DNA from: Seminibacterium arietis
Lineage (GTDB): Bacteria > Pseudomonadota > Gammaproteobacteria > Enterobacterales > Pasteurellaceae
NCBI RefSeq assembly: GCF_042675725.1
Contig: NZ_JBHTJN010000008.1
Span: 186,001-250,000, forward strand
DNA length: 64,000 bases
Direction: 5' to 3'
This document shows, piece by piece, positions 37,400 to 46,623 of the stretch (the first letter of the stretch is position 1; every line of letters starts with the position of its first letter). Both the position numbers and the translations under genes were made by a program. The notes beneath the pieces are model-generated. The model was not told the DNA's origin. It did not search any database and was given only the letters and a program-made list of their open reading frames with translations.

Positions 37400-38185
37400 T
37401 TAGTGACCGCCAAACATCAACGCAGTCAGTATAAAATCTAATCCAAGTACAGCTAATGACGCATGTACTACTGTTTTTGTTGTAGCTTTGCTAATGCCTT
37501 CTGAAGTTGGAATACAATCATAACCATTAAATAAAGCGATCCAGACAACTACAACAGCAAAACACAGACTTTTAATAAAGCCATTAAATAAATCATATCC
37601 CCAGCGTACTGCATTTTGCATCACAGACCAAAAACTACCAGCGTCTACTCCTTTCCAGTCAACGCCAATTAACGAACTACCCCAAATGCCAATTGCCGTA
37701 AAAATAATAGCCAATAGTGGCATAGCGATCACACCAGCCCAAAAACGAGGGGAAATAATTCGCCTTAATGGATCAACTGCCATCATCTCAAGACTAGAAA
37801 GCTGCTCTGTCGCTTTCATTAAGCCAATTTCTGCCGTCAACGCTGAACCTGCTCTTCCAGCAAATAAAAGTGCGGTAACAACTGGACCTAATTCTCGTAA
37901 CAATGACAACGCAACTAATTGTCCTAAACTAGTTTCAGCGGCAAAATCCACTAACACTACATAACCTTGCAATCCTAACACCATGCCAATAAATAACCCT
38001 GATAGCATAATGATAAGCATTGATTGCACGCCTAAAACATAAAGTTGTTTAATTAACAAAGGAAAATGCTTTCTTATTTGAGGCTTACCAATCAGAGCAT
38101 GCCACAACATAAAACCAGCTCTACCTAAAGTGAGACAAAATTTAACCGCACTTTGTCCTACTCTAGAAATAAAATTCACAATCAT
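37400..38185 (-). CDS. mlaE: Phospholipid ABC transporter permease MlaE
   Basis: A 261-residue inner-membrane permease of the MlaE/YrbE family, with about five membrane segments and the conserved RELGPVVTALLFAGRAGSA block. It overlaps mlaF by 4 bp (ATGA), typical of translational coupling. Confidence 0.95.
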   Translation of the reverse strand: MIVNFISRVGQSAVKFCLTLGRAGFMLWHALIGKPQIRKHFPLLIKQLYVLGVQSMLIIMLSGLFIGMVLGLQGYVVLVDFAAETSLGQLVALSLLRELGPVVTALLFAGRAGSALTAEIGLMKATEQLSSLEMMAVDPLRRIISPRFWAGVIAMPLLAIIFTAIGIWGSSLIGVDWKGVDAGSFWSVMQNAVRWGYDLFNGFIKSLCFAVVVVWIALFNGYDCIPTSEGISKATTKTVVHASLAVLGLDFILTALMFGGH

Positions 38186-38976
38186 GCAAATAACTCCTGC
38201 ATATAATCCTGAGCGGGGTAATGAAAATGCACAGGTCCATCAGCTTCCCCTTGAATAAACTGTACCACTCGTGGATCTCGACTTGCAATAAGTTCTGATG
38301 GCGTACCTTTTGCAATCACTTTTTTATCTGCAATAATATAAGCATAATCTGCAATACTAAAAACTTCTTGTACATCGTGAGTCACTACAATAGAGGTAAG
38401 CTGCAAAGCTTCATTCAATCTTTTTATTAAACTCACAATTACGCCCATACTAATTGGATCTTGTCCCGTAAAGGGTTCGTCATACATAATAAGTTCAGGA
38501 TCTAAAGCTATTGTTCTCGCTAAAGCCGCTCTTCTTGCCATACCTCCAGATAATTCCGACGGCATTAATGATGCAGCACCTCGTAATCCAACAGCTTCTA
38601 ATTTCATCAAAACTGTTTTACGAATTAACGCTTCAGGTAAATTTGTATGTTCTCTCAATGGAAAAGCAACATTGTCGAAAGTCGTCATATCAGTAAACAA
38701 TGCACCAGATTGAAACAACATGCCAATTCGTTTTCGAGCTTGATACAATTGTGAACGAGACATTTTGCAAATATCTTGTCCATCAAATAAAATCTGCCCT
38801 TGCTCAGGAAGTAGTTGCCCACCGATTAACTTCAGCAACGTCGTTTTACCAATTCCTGATGGTCCCATTATCGCTGTAATCTTACCCTGTTCAACTTGCA
38901 AATTAAGATTATCGTAAATAATTCGTTCGCCACGTTTAAATGTAAGGTTCTTGACTTCAATCAAGTAGCTACTCAT
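38182..38976 (-). CDS. mlaF: Phospholipid ABC transporter ATPase MlaF
   Basis: A 264-residue ABC ATPase. Walker A is GPSGIGKTT, signature LSGGMARRAALART, Walker B ELIMYDEPF. First gene of mlaFEDCB-ibaG-murA; divergent from lptC. The complex removes phospholipid from the outer leaflet to keep outer-membrane asymmetry. Confidence 0.96.
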   Translation of the reverse strand: MSSYLIEVKNLTFKRGERIIYDNLNLQVEQGKITAIMGPSGIGKTTLLKLIGGQLLPEQGQILFDGQDICKMSRSQLYQARKRIGMLFQSGALFTDMTTFDNVAFPLREHTNLPEALIRKTVLMKLEAVGLRGAASLMPSELSGGMARRAALARTIALDPELIMYDEPFTGQDPISMGVIVSLIKRLNEALQLTSIVVTHDVQEVFSIADYAYIIADKKVIAKGTPSELIASRDPRVVQFIQGEADGPVHFHYPAQDYMQELFA

Positions 38977-39207
38977 AAAATCTTCTTACTTACTGTTTTG
39001 CTTAGCATAAAATGAATGTGTGATTCTTTCATGAATGCCTAAACAATGTCAAATTATATCCATTGAATATTGCATAATATTTTCTTTACTCAACAACTAT
39101 AACTCTCTGACCATATTTTACTGCAAATGTTCAAAATCGTCTTTTTCATGCTAATTTCTCACCGCACTTTCATTTTTGCAATTCCTGAACATACAAATTT
39201 TTTATGT

Positions 39208-39213
39208 TATAAT
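39208..39213 (+). promoter_or_regulatory. lptC extended -10 promoter
   Basis: TGTTATAAT, a perfect -10 with the TGn extension, about 40 bp upstream of the lptC ATG. No good -35 stands at 17 bp. Confidence 0.6.
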
Positions 39214-39251
39214 GCTTGCCAATTTTTATTGAAAAAAACGATTTTAGGTCT

Positions 39252-39824
39252 ATGAACATCCGTTTGAACATCATTTTATTACTTGTTGTGCTAGTACTAT
39301 CCACTTGGTTTTACCAGCTCAATAAAAAAGATGATAAAAACTTAAGCTATTTGATCAAATCTCAAGATGCTCCCGAATACGTTGGACAACGTATGAAAAC
39401 GCTAATTTATTCACCTACTGGGAAAAAACAGTATGCAGCTCAAGCAGATAAAGTCGCCTATTTCCATTCAGATAAACACACTGAGTTTACTTATCCTGTA
39501 GTGTACCTTTTTGACTTAGAAGACGAAAAACTTGGCAATCAAAGTTGGAAAATTAGTGCAGATAAGGCTAAAATCACACAAAACGACATGCTGTACTTAG
39601 AAGGGAATGTAGTGGCAGAAAATCTTTTACCTCATTCTCGCCTACAGAAATTGGCAACTCAAAGTGCGGTAGTAAATTTAAAAACACAAGATATTAGCTC
39701 AGATACTACGGCAACTATCAGTGGATTAAATTTCAACTCAACTGGCTCAAAACTAGTCGGTAACCTACAAAAACAGATTGCTACACTGAAAGAACAAGTG
39801 AAAACACATTATGAAATTAAATAG
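39252..39824 (+). CDS. lptC: LPS transport protein LptC
   Basis: A 190-residue bitopic inner-membrane protein; the N-terminal segment (LNIILLLVVLVLSTWFYQL) anchors it and the rest forms the periplasmic beta-jellyroll. It accepts LOS/LPS from LptB2FG and hands it to LptA. AGG before ATG 39252 sets this start; an earlier frame would add 12 residues. It overlaps lptA by 14 bp. The kdsC gene that often precedes lptC is absent. Confidence 0.93.
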   Translation: MNIRLNIILLLVVLVLSTWFYQLNKKDDKNLSYLIKSQDAPEYVGQRMKTLIYSPTGKKQYAAQADKVAYFHSDKHTEFTYPVVYLFDLEDEKLGNQSWKISADKAKITQNDMLYLEGNVVAENLLPHSRLQKLATQSAVVNLKTQDISSDTTATISGLNFNSTGSKLVGNLQKQIATLKEQVKTHYEIK

Positions 39825-40341
39825 ACTATTATTACTCTCCACATTGATTAGCTTGTCATTTTCTGCAAACGCACTAAAAAATGATACTCAGCAACCAATT
39901 AATATTGAATCAGACAAACAGTCATTAGATATTGAACACAATCGTGTTATGTTCAATGATAATGTTGTGATTACACAAGGTTCTATTTTAATTAAAGCAG
40001 ATAAAGTAATCATTATTCGCCCATCTGAAAATTCAACAAACCAAAAAAAGAATAATCAGAAAGAAACTGTAGAAGCTTTCGGCAAACCTGTTGTTTTTTC
40101 TCAATTATTAGATAATGGCAAACCTGTAGAAGGTAGAGCAAATAAAGTTCATTATAATTTAGGAACTGAATTTCTCACTTTAACTGGAAATGCACAACTT
40201 AAACAAGCTGATAGCAAAATTAGTGCTAACGTCATTACTTATGATGTAAAAAAACAACAACTTAAAGCAACTAGCAATGGAAAATCTCGAGTAAAAACTG
40301 TGCTTATTCCAAGTCAATTAAATAATCATAACAAAAAATAG
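39811..40341 (+). CDS. lptA: LPS transport periplasmic bridge LptA
   Basis: 176 residues with a signal peptide ending SANA and the OstA fold (NIESDKQSLDIEHNRVMFNDNV). LptA molecules form the periplasmic bridge that carries LOS to LptD. Overlap with lptC and 12 bp to lptB indicate one operon. Confidence 0.95.
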   Translation: MKLNRLLLLSTLISLSFSANALKNDTQQPINIESDKQSLDIEHNRVMFNDNVVITQGSILIKADKVIIIRPSENSTNQKKNNQKETVEAFGKPVVFSQLLDNGKPVEGRANKVHYNLGTEFLTLTGNAQLKQADSKISANVITYDVKKQQLKATSNGKSRVKTVLIPSQLNNHNKK

Positions 40342-40353
40342 GATTGCTCATTT

Positions 40354-41079
40354 ATGTCTATTTTATATGCTGAAAATCTAGCCAAAAGTTATAAAAATCG
40401 TCAAGTGGTTTCAGATGTAAGCCTACAAGTCAACGCCAATGAAATTGTAGGTTTACTTGGTCCAAATGGAGCTGGAAAAACTACAACTTTCTATATGGTT
40501 GTCGGCTTAGTACGTCACGATCAAGGAAAAATTCGCATTGATGATGAAGACATTAGCTTATTACCTATGCACAAACGAGCTCAACGTGGAATTGGTTATT
40601 TACCACAAGAAGCTTCCATTTTTAGACGCCTAACTGTTTATGATAATTTAATGGCAGTATTAGAAATTCGCAAAGATCTAAATCATCGACAACGATGTGA
40701 AAAAGCGGATCAATTAATCGAAGAATTCAATATTGAGCATATTCGAAATAATCTAGGGCAATCTTTATCTGGTGGAGAAAGACGCCGTGTTGAAATCGCT
40801 CGAGCTTTAGCAGCCAATCCAAAATTTATTTTACTTGATGAACCTTTTGCTGGTGTTGATCCTATTTCAGTGATCGACATCAAAAAAATCATCATGGATC
40901 TACGAGATAGAGGGCTGGGAGTACTTATCACTGATCATAACGTACGTGAAACGCTAGATGTATGCCAGCGTGCTTATATAGTAAGTTCAGGCAAAATGAT
41001 TGCTAGTGGTACACCATTAGAGGTGATGAATAATCAACAAGTAAAACAAGTTTATCTAGGCGAACAATTTAAGCTATAA
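40354..41079 (+). CDS. lptB: LPS export ABC ATPase LptB
   Basis: A 241-residue ABC ATPase powering LPS extraction with LptFG. Walker A GPNGAGKTT, signature LSGGERRRVEIAR, Walker B FILLDEPF. The next gene is ptsN; rpoN and hpf, which lie between these two in E. coli, are missing. Confidence 0.97.
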   Translation: MSILYAENLAKSYKNRQVVSDVSLQVNANEIVGLLGPNGAGKTTTFYMVVGLVRHDQGKIRIDDEDISLLPMHKRAQRGIGYLPQEASIFRRLTVYDNLMAVLEIRKDLNHRQRCEKADQLIEEFNIEHIRNNLGQSLSGGERRRVEIARALAANPKFILLDEPFAGVDPISVIDIKKIIMDLRDRGLGVLITDHNVRETLDVCQRAYIVSSGKMIASGTPLEVMNNQQVKQVYLGEQFKL

Positions 41080-41094
41080 CCAATAGATATTGTG

Positions 41095-41655
41095 ATGAAA
41101 TTTACCGAACTACTGACACTTGAAAATATCCGTCAAGGATTGATTTGCTCCAGTAAAAAACATGTTTTTGAAGTAATTGGACGAATTATTGCACCTGAAT
41201 TAGAAGATCAAGAATTAGACTGCGAATGTTGCTTCCATTCTTTATTTAGCCGTGAAAAATTGGGCAATTCAGGTTTAGGAAACGGAATAGCAATGCCAAA
41301 AGGCAGGTTAATTGATGGTGACAGCCCTATAGCTGTTTTTTTACAATTGAGTAATCCTGTCGATTATGATGCGGCTGATAAACGAGAAGTTGATCTTGTG
41401 TTCGCTTTATTAGTTCCTAGTGAAGTTTGTACAACTTTTTCGCAATCTGTACTTCCTCAATTAGCAGAAAAATTAACAGATAAAACACTCTGCAAACAAC
41501 TTAGAGCAGCACAAAGTGCGGAGGAAATTTGGCAAATTTTTGAATATGCTGATTTGCATAATCAAAGCGAGGAAGAAAGTGAAGTCAAAAACGAAAAAGA
41601 AGAAGAAGTACTAGAGCAATCAGAAGAAATCGCAGAATTAAAATTGACTGAATAG
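41095..41655 (+). CDS. ptsN: PtsN (EIIA-Ntr) homologue lacking the phosphorylated histidine
   Basis: 186 residues of the EIIA-Ntr fold (LGNGIAMPKGR, DLVFALLVPSE, RAAQSAEEIWQI align with E. coli PtsN). The usual GIAIPHGK histidine that accepts phosphate is lysine 69 here, so the protein should be unphosphorylatable. A glutamate-rich tail follows residue 153 and is not part of the usual domain. In other bacteria PtsN controls K+ transport and other targets by its phosphorylation state. ATG 41095 is preferred over GTG 41092. Adjacent lptB and rapZ match the usual rpoN cluster without rpoN, hpf or npr. Confidence 0.85.
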   Translation: MKFTELLTLENIRQGLICSSKKHVFEVIGRIIAPELEDQELDCECCFHSLFSREKLGNSGLGNGIAMPKGRLIDGDSPIAVFLQLSNPVDYDAADKREVDLVFALLVPSEVCTTFSQSVLPQLAEKLTDKTLCKQLRAAQSAEEIWQIFEYADLHNQSEEESEVKNEKEEEVLEQSEEIAELKLTE

Positions 41656-41738
41656 CAAATAGCACTTAACAATAAAACGACAGTTCTTCTCTGATTTTTA
41701 ATTACTCATAAAAAATAACCATAATTAAAGGAGCAACT

Positions 41739-42596
41739 ATGGAGATTATCATTATCAGCGGACGTTCAGGAGCAGGTAAGTCTGTAGCATTACGAGCCTT
41801 AGAAGATATTGGTTATTATTGTGTAGATAATTTACCCATTGATTTACTACCGCACTTTGCTGATATATTAGCACCGAATCAATCTTCTGTTGCAATTAGT
41901 ATTGATATTCGTAATCTTCCCAATAATCCTGCTGTTTTAGAATCATTGCTTGCCCAACTTCGTCAACAACATCAGATTAAAATTATTTTCCTAGACACTG
42001 ATAGCACCACCTTAATCAGACGCTATAGTGATTCTCGACGCTTACACCCTCTTTCAATGCAGAATCTATCCTTAGAGGAAGCGATTAAAGCAGAAAGCAA
42101 CTACTTAGAACCTCTTGTTCAACATGCTGACCTCACTATAGATACCACTCAATTATCCACACATGAACTCGCTGAATCTCTTCGCCGTTTTCTACTTGGT
42201 CAAGGAAAAAAAGAACTAAATATCGTAATTCAATCTTTTGGTTTCAAACATGGACTGCCGCTTGATGCAGACTATGTCTTTGATGTGCGTTTTCTGCCAA
42301 ATCCTCATTGGGTGCCAAACTTACGTCCACTAACAGGATTAGATCAGCCCGTCGCCGATTTTCTTAGCAAATATCCCGAAGTTAATCATTTTATTTATCT
42401 AACACGCCATTACATCGAAACATGGTTACCCATGCTTGAACAAAATAATCGCAGTTATCTGACGATTGCAATTGGTTGCACAGGTGGAAAACACCGCTCT
42501 GTTTACATTGCTCGCCAACTTGGTGAATATTTTCAGGCAAAAGGCAAAAAAATAAAAATACAACATAAGTCATTAAAACAAGTTAATCAAGCCTAA
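41739..42596 (+). CDS. rapZ: RNase adapter RapZ
   Basis: A 285-residue P-loop nucleotide-binding protein (GRSGAGKSVALRALEDIG, Walker A) with the C-terminal RNA-binding domain ending GCTGGKHRSVYIAR. In enteric bacteria it targets RNase E to GlmZ and controls glmS; the GlmY/GlmZ RNAs are not evident in this window. GGAG precedes the ATG. Confidence 0.93.
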   Translation: MEIIIISGRSGAGKSVALRALEDIGYYCVDNLPIDLLPHFADILAPNQSSVAISIDIRNLPNNPAVLESLLAQLRQQHQIKIIFLDTDSTTLIRRYSDSRRLHPLSMQNLSLEEAIKAESNYLEPLVQHADLTIDTTQLSTHELAESLRRFLLGQGKKELNIVIQSFGFKHGLPLDADYVFDVRFLPNPHWVPNLRPLTGLDQPVADFLSKYPEVNHFIYLTRHYIETWLPMLEQNNRSYLTIAIGCTGGKHRSVYIARQLGEYFQAKGKKIKIQHKSLKQVNQA

Positions 42597-42616
42597 TCAC
42601 CACGTTAAGCAACTTA

Positions 42617-42697
42617 AAAGTGCGGTAAGTTTTTAACAAATTTGTGATTACTAAAATAGCAAATAATAAAAATTCTATAAAAAACTTACCGCACTTT
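42617..42697. terminator. Long inverted repeat of uptake signals, bidirectional terminator
   Basis: 18-bp arms AAAGTGCGGTAAGTTTTT (42617-42634) and AAAAACTTACCGCACTTT (42680-42697) are perfectly complementary over a 45-nt loop. T runs lie at the arm ends. It sits between the convergent rapZ and ubiD. Confidence 0.7.
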
Positions 42698-42717
42698 ATT
42701 CATTTGGTGATTTTTAT

Positions 42718-44187
42718 TTAATCAAAAATCCCCAAACTTTGCCAAATTTCATCAATCCTTTTCACTACTTTCGGATCTTTTTTAATTGGCACACCCCATT
42801 CTCGTTGCGTTTCTCCTTGCCATTTATTGGTAGCGTCGATCCCCATTTTTGAACCTAAACCTGCAACAGGCGAGGCAAAATCTAAGTAATCAATTGGGGT
42901 GTTTTCAATAATAGTACAATCTCTGGCGGGATCACTACGAGTGGTAATTGCCCAAATTACGTCTTGCCAATCTCGTGCATTAATATCATCATCACACACA
43001 ATGACAAACTTAGTGTACATAAATTGACGCAAAAACGACCACACGCCCATCATTACTCGTTTAGCATGCCCTGCATATTGTTTTTTAATTGTGACCACAG
43101 CTAAACGGTAAGAACAGCCTTCAGGCGGTAAATAAAAATCGACAATTTCAGGAAATTGTTTTTGCAAAATAGGAATAAAAACTTCATTTAACGCTTCACC
43201 TAATACAGCTGGTTCATCAGGCGGTCTGCCTGTATAAGTAGAATGATAAATCGGCTCTTTTCGCATTGTTATATGAGTAACCGTAAATACAGGAAAATAC
43301 TCTTGCTCATTATAATAGCCTGTATGATCCCCATAAGGTCCTTCGAGTGCGGTCTCATTAGGATCAATATAGCCTTCCAACACAATTTCTGCCCCTGCTG
43401 GAACATCTAAATCATTACTAATCGATTTCACAACCTCTGATTTGTGTCCCCTCAGCAACCCTGCAAAAGCGTATTCCGACAAACTATCGGGAATAGGAGT
43501 TACCGCAGCTAAAATCGTAGCAGGATCTGCACCTAATGCTACAGATACAGGAAAAGGTTGATCTGGATTTTGTTGCTTCCATTCTTGAAAATCTAATGCA
43601 CCACCACGATGCGATAACCACCGCATAATTAATTTATTTTTAGCAATTAATTGTTGCCGATAAATGCCTAAATTTTGCCGTTTTTTATGTGGTCCTTTTG
43701 TAATAGTCAATCCCCAAGTCACTAACGGTGCAACATCGCCTTGCCAGCAATGCATAATAGGTAATTTGTATAAATCAACTTCATCTCCTTGCCACAACAC
43801 TTGTTGACAATCGGCTTTACTTAACACTTTAGTTGGCATATTTAGCACTTGCTTAAACTGAGGTAATGTTGACCATAAATCTTTAAAGCCTTTTGGCGGT
43901 TCTGGTTCTTTCAAAAAAGCAAGCAATTTACCCACTTCTCGCAAGGCAGATACATCATGCTGCCCCATTCCCATCGCAACTCGTTTTGGTGTGCCGAATA
44001 AATTGCATAACACAGGAATATCAAAACCTTTTGGATTCTCAAATAACAACGCAGGTCCACCTAATCGCAAAGTGCGGTCGGCAATTTCCGTCATTTCCAA
44101 ATAAGGATCAATTTGCTGAGAAATTCGCTTTAACTCGCCTTGTTGTTCTAATAAGTTCAAAAACTCTCGCAAATTTTTATATTTCAT
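42718..44187 (-). CDS. ubiD: UbiD decarboxylase (ubiquinone biosynthesis)
   Basis: A 489-residue enzyme that decarboxylates 3-octaprenyl-4-hydroxybenzoate using prenylated FMN from UbiX. YGDHTGYYNEQEYFPVF and the conserved LEGPYGDHTG region and GRPPDEPA are family hallmarks. Normal length. It stands alone with a 5' uptake signal just upstream. Confidence 0.95.
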   Translation of the reverse strand: MKYKNLREFLNLLEQQGELKRISQQIDPYLEMTEIADRTLRLGGPALLFENPKGFDIPVLCNLFGTPKRVAMGMGQHDVSALREVGKLLAFLKEPEPPKGFKDLWSTLPQFKQVLNMPTKVLSKADCQQVLWQGDEVDLYKLPIMHCWQGDVAPLVTWGLTITKGPHKKRQNLGIYRQQLIAKNKLIMRWLSHRGGALDFQEWKQQNPDQPFPVSVALGADPATILAAVTPIPDSLSEYAFAGLLRGHKSEVVKSISNDLDVPAGAEIVLEGYIDPNETALEGPYGDHTGYYNEQEYFPVFTVTHITMRKEPIYHSTYTGRPPDEPAVLGEALNEVFIPILQKQFPEIVDFYLPPEGCSYRLAVVTIKKQYAGHAKRVMMGVWSFLRQFMYTKFVIVCDDDINARDWQDVIWAITTRSDPARDCTIIENTPIDYLDFASPVAGLGSKMGIDATNKWQGETQREWGVPIKKDPKVVKRIDEIWQSLGIFD

Positions 44188-44338
44188 CTTATTCCAACCT
44201 AAATTTCAGAAAAACTTACCGCACATTTTGAGCAACAACAATGATAAAGGCAAGAAGTTTTATTGATTTTGTCGTTTTGCTATCTATATCGATATTGAGT
44301 AAAATAGACGGAACTCCAGCAACATTCTAAGATTATTT

Positions 44339-44818
44339 ATGGCAAAGAAAAAATTAAAACCTACATCAAATACTATCGCTTTAAACAAACGAGCAAGACA
44401 TGACTATTTTATCGAAGAAGAAATTGAAGCAGGTCTTTCATTGCAAGGTTGGGAAGTAAAATCCATGCGAGCAGGTAAAGCAAACATCAGCGATAGCTAT
44501 ATTATTTTCAAGCAAGGGGAAGCCTATTTATTCGGTGCAACTATCCAACCTTTAAGCGTTGCTTCTACTCACATTATTTGTGACCCCACTCGCACTCGTA
44601 AATTGCTATTAAACCAAAAAGAATTGTCTTCTTTATTCGGCAAAGCTAACCGCGACGGCTACACTATTGTAGCACTTTCTCTGTATTGGAAAGGGGCATG
44701 GGCAAAAATTAAAATCGGATTAGCAAAAGGGAAAAAACAACACGACAAACGAGAAGACATCAAAGAAAGAGAATGGAAACTCACTAAAAATCGTATTATG
44801 AAAAATGCGAATCGATAA
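44339..44818 (+). CDS. smpB: SsrA-binding protein
   Basis: A 159-residue RNA-binding protein that delivers tmRNA to stalled ribosomes; its partner RNA is at 1281-1646. NKRARHDYFIEEEIEAGLSL and LQGWEVKSMRAGKANISDSY are conserved, and the basic C-terminal tail that enters the mRNA channel (REWKLTKNRIMKNANR) is present. Confidence 0.96.
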   Translation: MAKKKLKPTSNTIALNKRARHDYFIEEEIEAGLSLQGWEVKSMRAGKANISDSYIIFKQGEAYLFGATIQPLSVASTHIICDPTRTRKLLLNQKELSSLFGKANRDGYTIVALSLYWKGAWAKIKIGLAKGKKQHDKREDIKEREWKLTKNRIMKNANR

Positions 44819-44861
44819 ATAGTGTTTAATTGCAGTTATCACTTTTGGAAATAAATCATCA

Positions 44862-45749
44862 ATGAACAAATGGAATAAGTTTACAAAAACAATTTTTATT
44901 GGCTTATTACTCCTATTATTAGCGATAATAGGCTTATTTTTCACCATTGAGATCTATGATCCACCTAAAATTCGTTTTATCACTTCTAACGAACAATCTT
45001 ATCAAGCAGAAAACCACTTTTCAGGGTTACAATGTTTTCGCCACGAAGGACAAATTCCACTAATTGATCAAACAACTTTCCGTCTTTTAGTCTGGAATTT
45101 GCATAAAGGACAGGATCAAGATTGGCAATTGGCATTAAAAGATTTTTCACAAAAACGGGATTTACTGTTTTTACAAGAAGTAAGCGATAAACAAAAACTC
45201 CCGAGTATGTTTTCATCTGAATTTTTTACCTCACTTTATGTGTCCGCTTTTTCTTATCTAGGGCAACAATCAGGTGTACTACAATTAGCAAAATTTGTTC
45301 CCCAACTTTACTGCTCTGGTGCTTCCATTGAGCCTTGGATTCGCATTCCTAAAGTAGGTAGTGCAATGATTTTTCCTTTAGCAAATGGGCAAACCTTAAT
45401 GGCGATCAATTTACATTTAGTCAATTTTGAATTGAATCCAAAACATTACTCGCAACAATTAGCAACAATGATGAATTTGATTTCCCATCATCAAGGCCCA
45501 ATTATTTTAGCGGGTGATTTTAATGCATGGAATAAAAAACGACTAACATTATTAAAACAACTTGCTAGCGAGCAAGGACTACAAGAAGTTTCCTACTCAC
45601 CTGATGTGCGGTTACGATTCAGTAATAATCCTCTTGACTGGGTATTTGTCAGAGGATTTCAAGTTAATCAAGCAACGACAATAGAAACTACTAGCTCCGA
45701 TCATAATCCATTGCTATTAGAATTAGAATTAATTACACCACCGCAGTAA
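44862..45749 (+). CDS. YafD-like endonuclease/exonuclease/phosphatase protein
   Basis: 295 residues: an N-terminal membrane segment (about 10-30) then an EEP-fold domain (LVWNLHKGQD, LFLQEVSD, LAGDFNAWN, SDHNPLLLEL are the metal and catalytic blocks). It is like E. coli YafD (UPF0294), whose substrate is not well known; a membrane-anchored phosphodiesterase is inferred. Its 3' end overlaps the convergent Rid gene by 17 bp. Confidence 0.85.
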   Translation: MNKWNKFTKTIFIGLLLLLLAIIGLFFTIEIYDPPKIRFITSNEQSYQAENHFSGLQCFRHEGQIPLIDQTTFRLLVWNLHKGQDQDWQLALKDFSQKRDLLFLQEVSDKQKLPSMFSSEFFTSLYVSAFSYLGQQSGVLQLAKFVPQLYCSGASIEPWIRIPKVGSAMIFPLANGQTLMAINLHLVNFELNPKHYSQQLATMMNLISHHQGPIILAGDFNAWNKKRLTLLKQLASEQGLQEVSYSPDVRLRFSNNPLDWVFVRGFQVNQATTIETTSSDHNPLLLELELITPPQ

Positions 45750-46083
45750 TCACAATTTCTACTTTCCAATCAGGATTAGCAAGTTTCGCTTCTACTGTAG
45801 CACGGCTTGGCGGTTGATTAGAATCAACCCATTCATCCCACGCCTGATTCATCAAATCGTAATCTTGCATATCGGCAAGAAAAATTTGAGCATTCAAAAT
45901 TCGGCTTTTGTGCGAACCAATTTCTGCTAATAATTTATCAATTAACGCCAACACTTCTTTACTCTGAAAATACGCATCAACTTGCGTATTTTCTGCCACT
46001 TGCCCCGCAAAATACGCAATATTTTGATAAATACTCACTTCAGATAAGCGACCATTGGCTTGAATACGTTGAATTTTCTGCAT
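45733..46083 (-). CDS. Rid-family protein (YoaB type)
   Basis: A 116-residue RidA-superfamily protein; SRILNAQIFLADM and PSRATVEAKLANPDWKVEI closely follow E. coli YoaB. Rid proteins hydrolyse reactive imine/enamine intermediates, and the arginine in SRAT is the substrate-binding residue. ATG 46083 matches the family; an earlier frame would add 15 residues. Confidence 0.88.
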   Translation of the reverse strand: MQKIQRIQANGRLSEVSIYQNIAYFAGQVAENTQVDAYFQSKEVLALIDKLLAEIGSHKSRILNAQIFLADMQDYDLMNQAWDEWVDSNQPPSRATVEAKLANPDWKVEIVITAVV

Positions 46084-46284
46084 TGTTACTCTCCATAAAA
46101 AATAAAATAATTTAAAGGCTAAAAGCAAAGTTAAATCTCAATAAACACTTCTACAATTTATATTAAGCAAATCTTTTAATTTAGTTATTTTTAATTTATT
46201 TTGAATTAATGCCATTTGTTATTTCCCCCAATTTTTTATTCAAATAATTTTACTATCAATAATCTATCCTCCACTATTTCGACA

Positions 46285-46316
46285 AAAGCCTCCCACCAAA
46301 ACGATGGAAGGCTTCC
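46285..46316 (-). terminator. Terminator of the defence island operon
   Basis: On the minus strand AAGCCTTCCA pairs with TGGGAGGCTT (one G-T), then TTTTG. It is the first good terminator after the RloC pseudogene. Confidence 0.7.
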
Positions 46317-46461
46317 TAAACAATTTATCTAAATTCAACAATTCCCTTTTAAGCATACTTTATAGGACTTTTTAGTATCAAAATAACATCACTGAAACTC
46401 ACTATTTTCAACTGTTTTATAACAGTATCGTATTAGTTACTGTTACTGTTACTGTTACTGC

Positions 46462-46472
46462 TACTCCCACTC
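46462..46472. repeat. Candidate left attachment repeat
   Basis: TACTCCCACTC is repeated exactly at 51922-51932, next to the broken integrase. The two copies enclose the type I / RloC island. Confidence 0.45.
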
Positions 46473-46623
46473 TTCTTTTTCAACTGTTCAATGCGTGAAA
46501 AAGCGTTCAAAATAAAGGCTTTTAGTTTTTTGAGTATGGGTAAATTCTTTTAATTTAGGGTTGTTTTTAAGTTTTTTTACCCGTTCCAGTCCCAGTTCCA
46601 GTTAAATTAGGATGAAAATTTTA

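Larger units (their letters stand above)
46129..46623. other. Intergenic edge of the defence island
   Basis: About 500 bp with no supported gene. It contains a leftward terminator at 46285-46316, a TGTTAC hexamer present three times exactly with near copies on each side (46435-46464), and the left att-like repeat at 46462. Confidence 0.6.
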
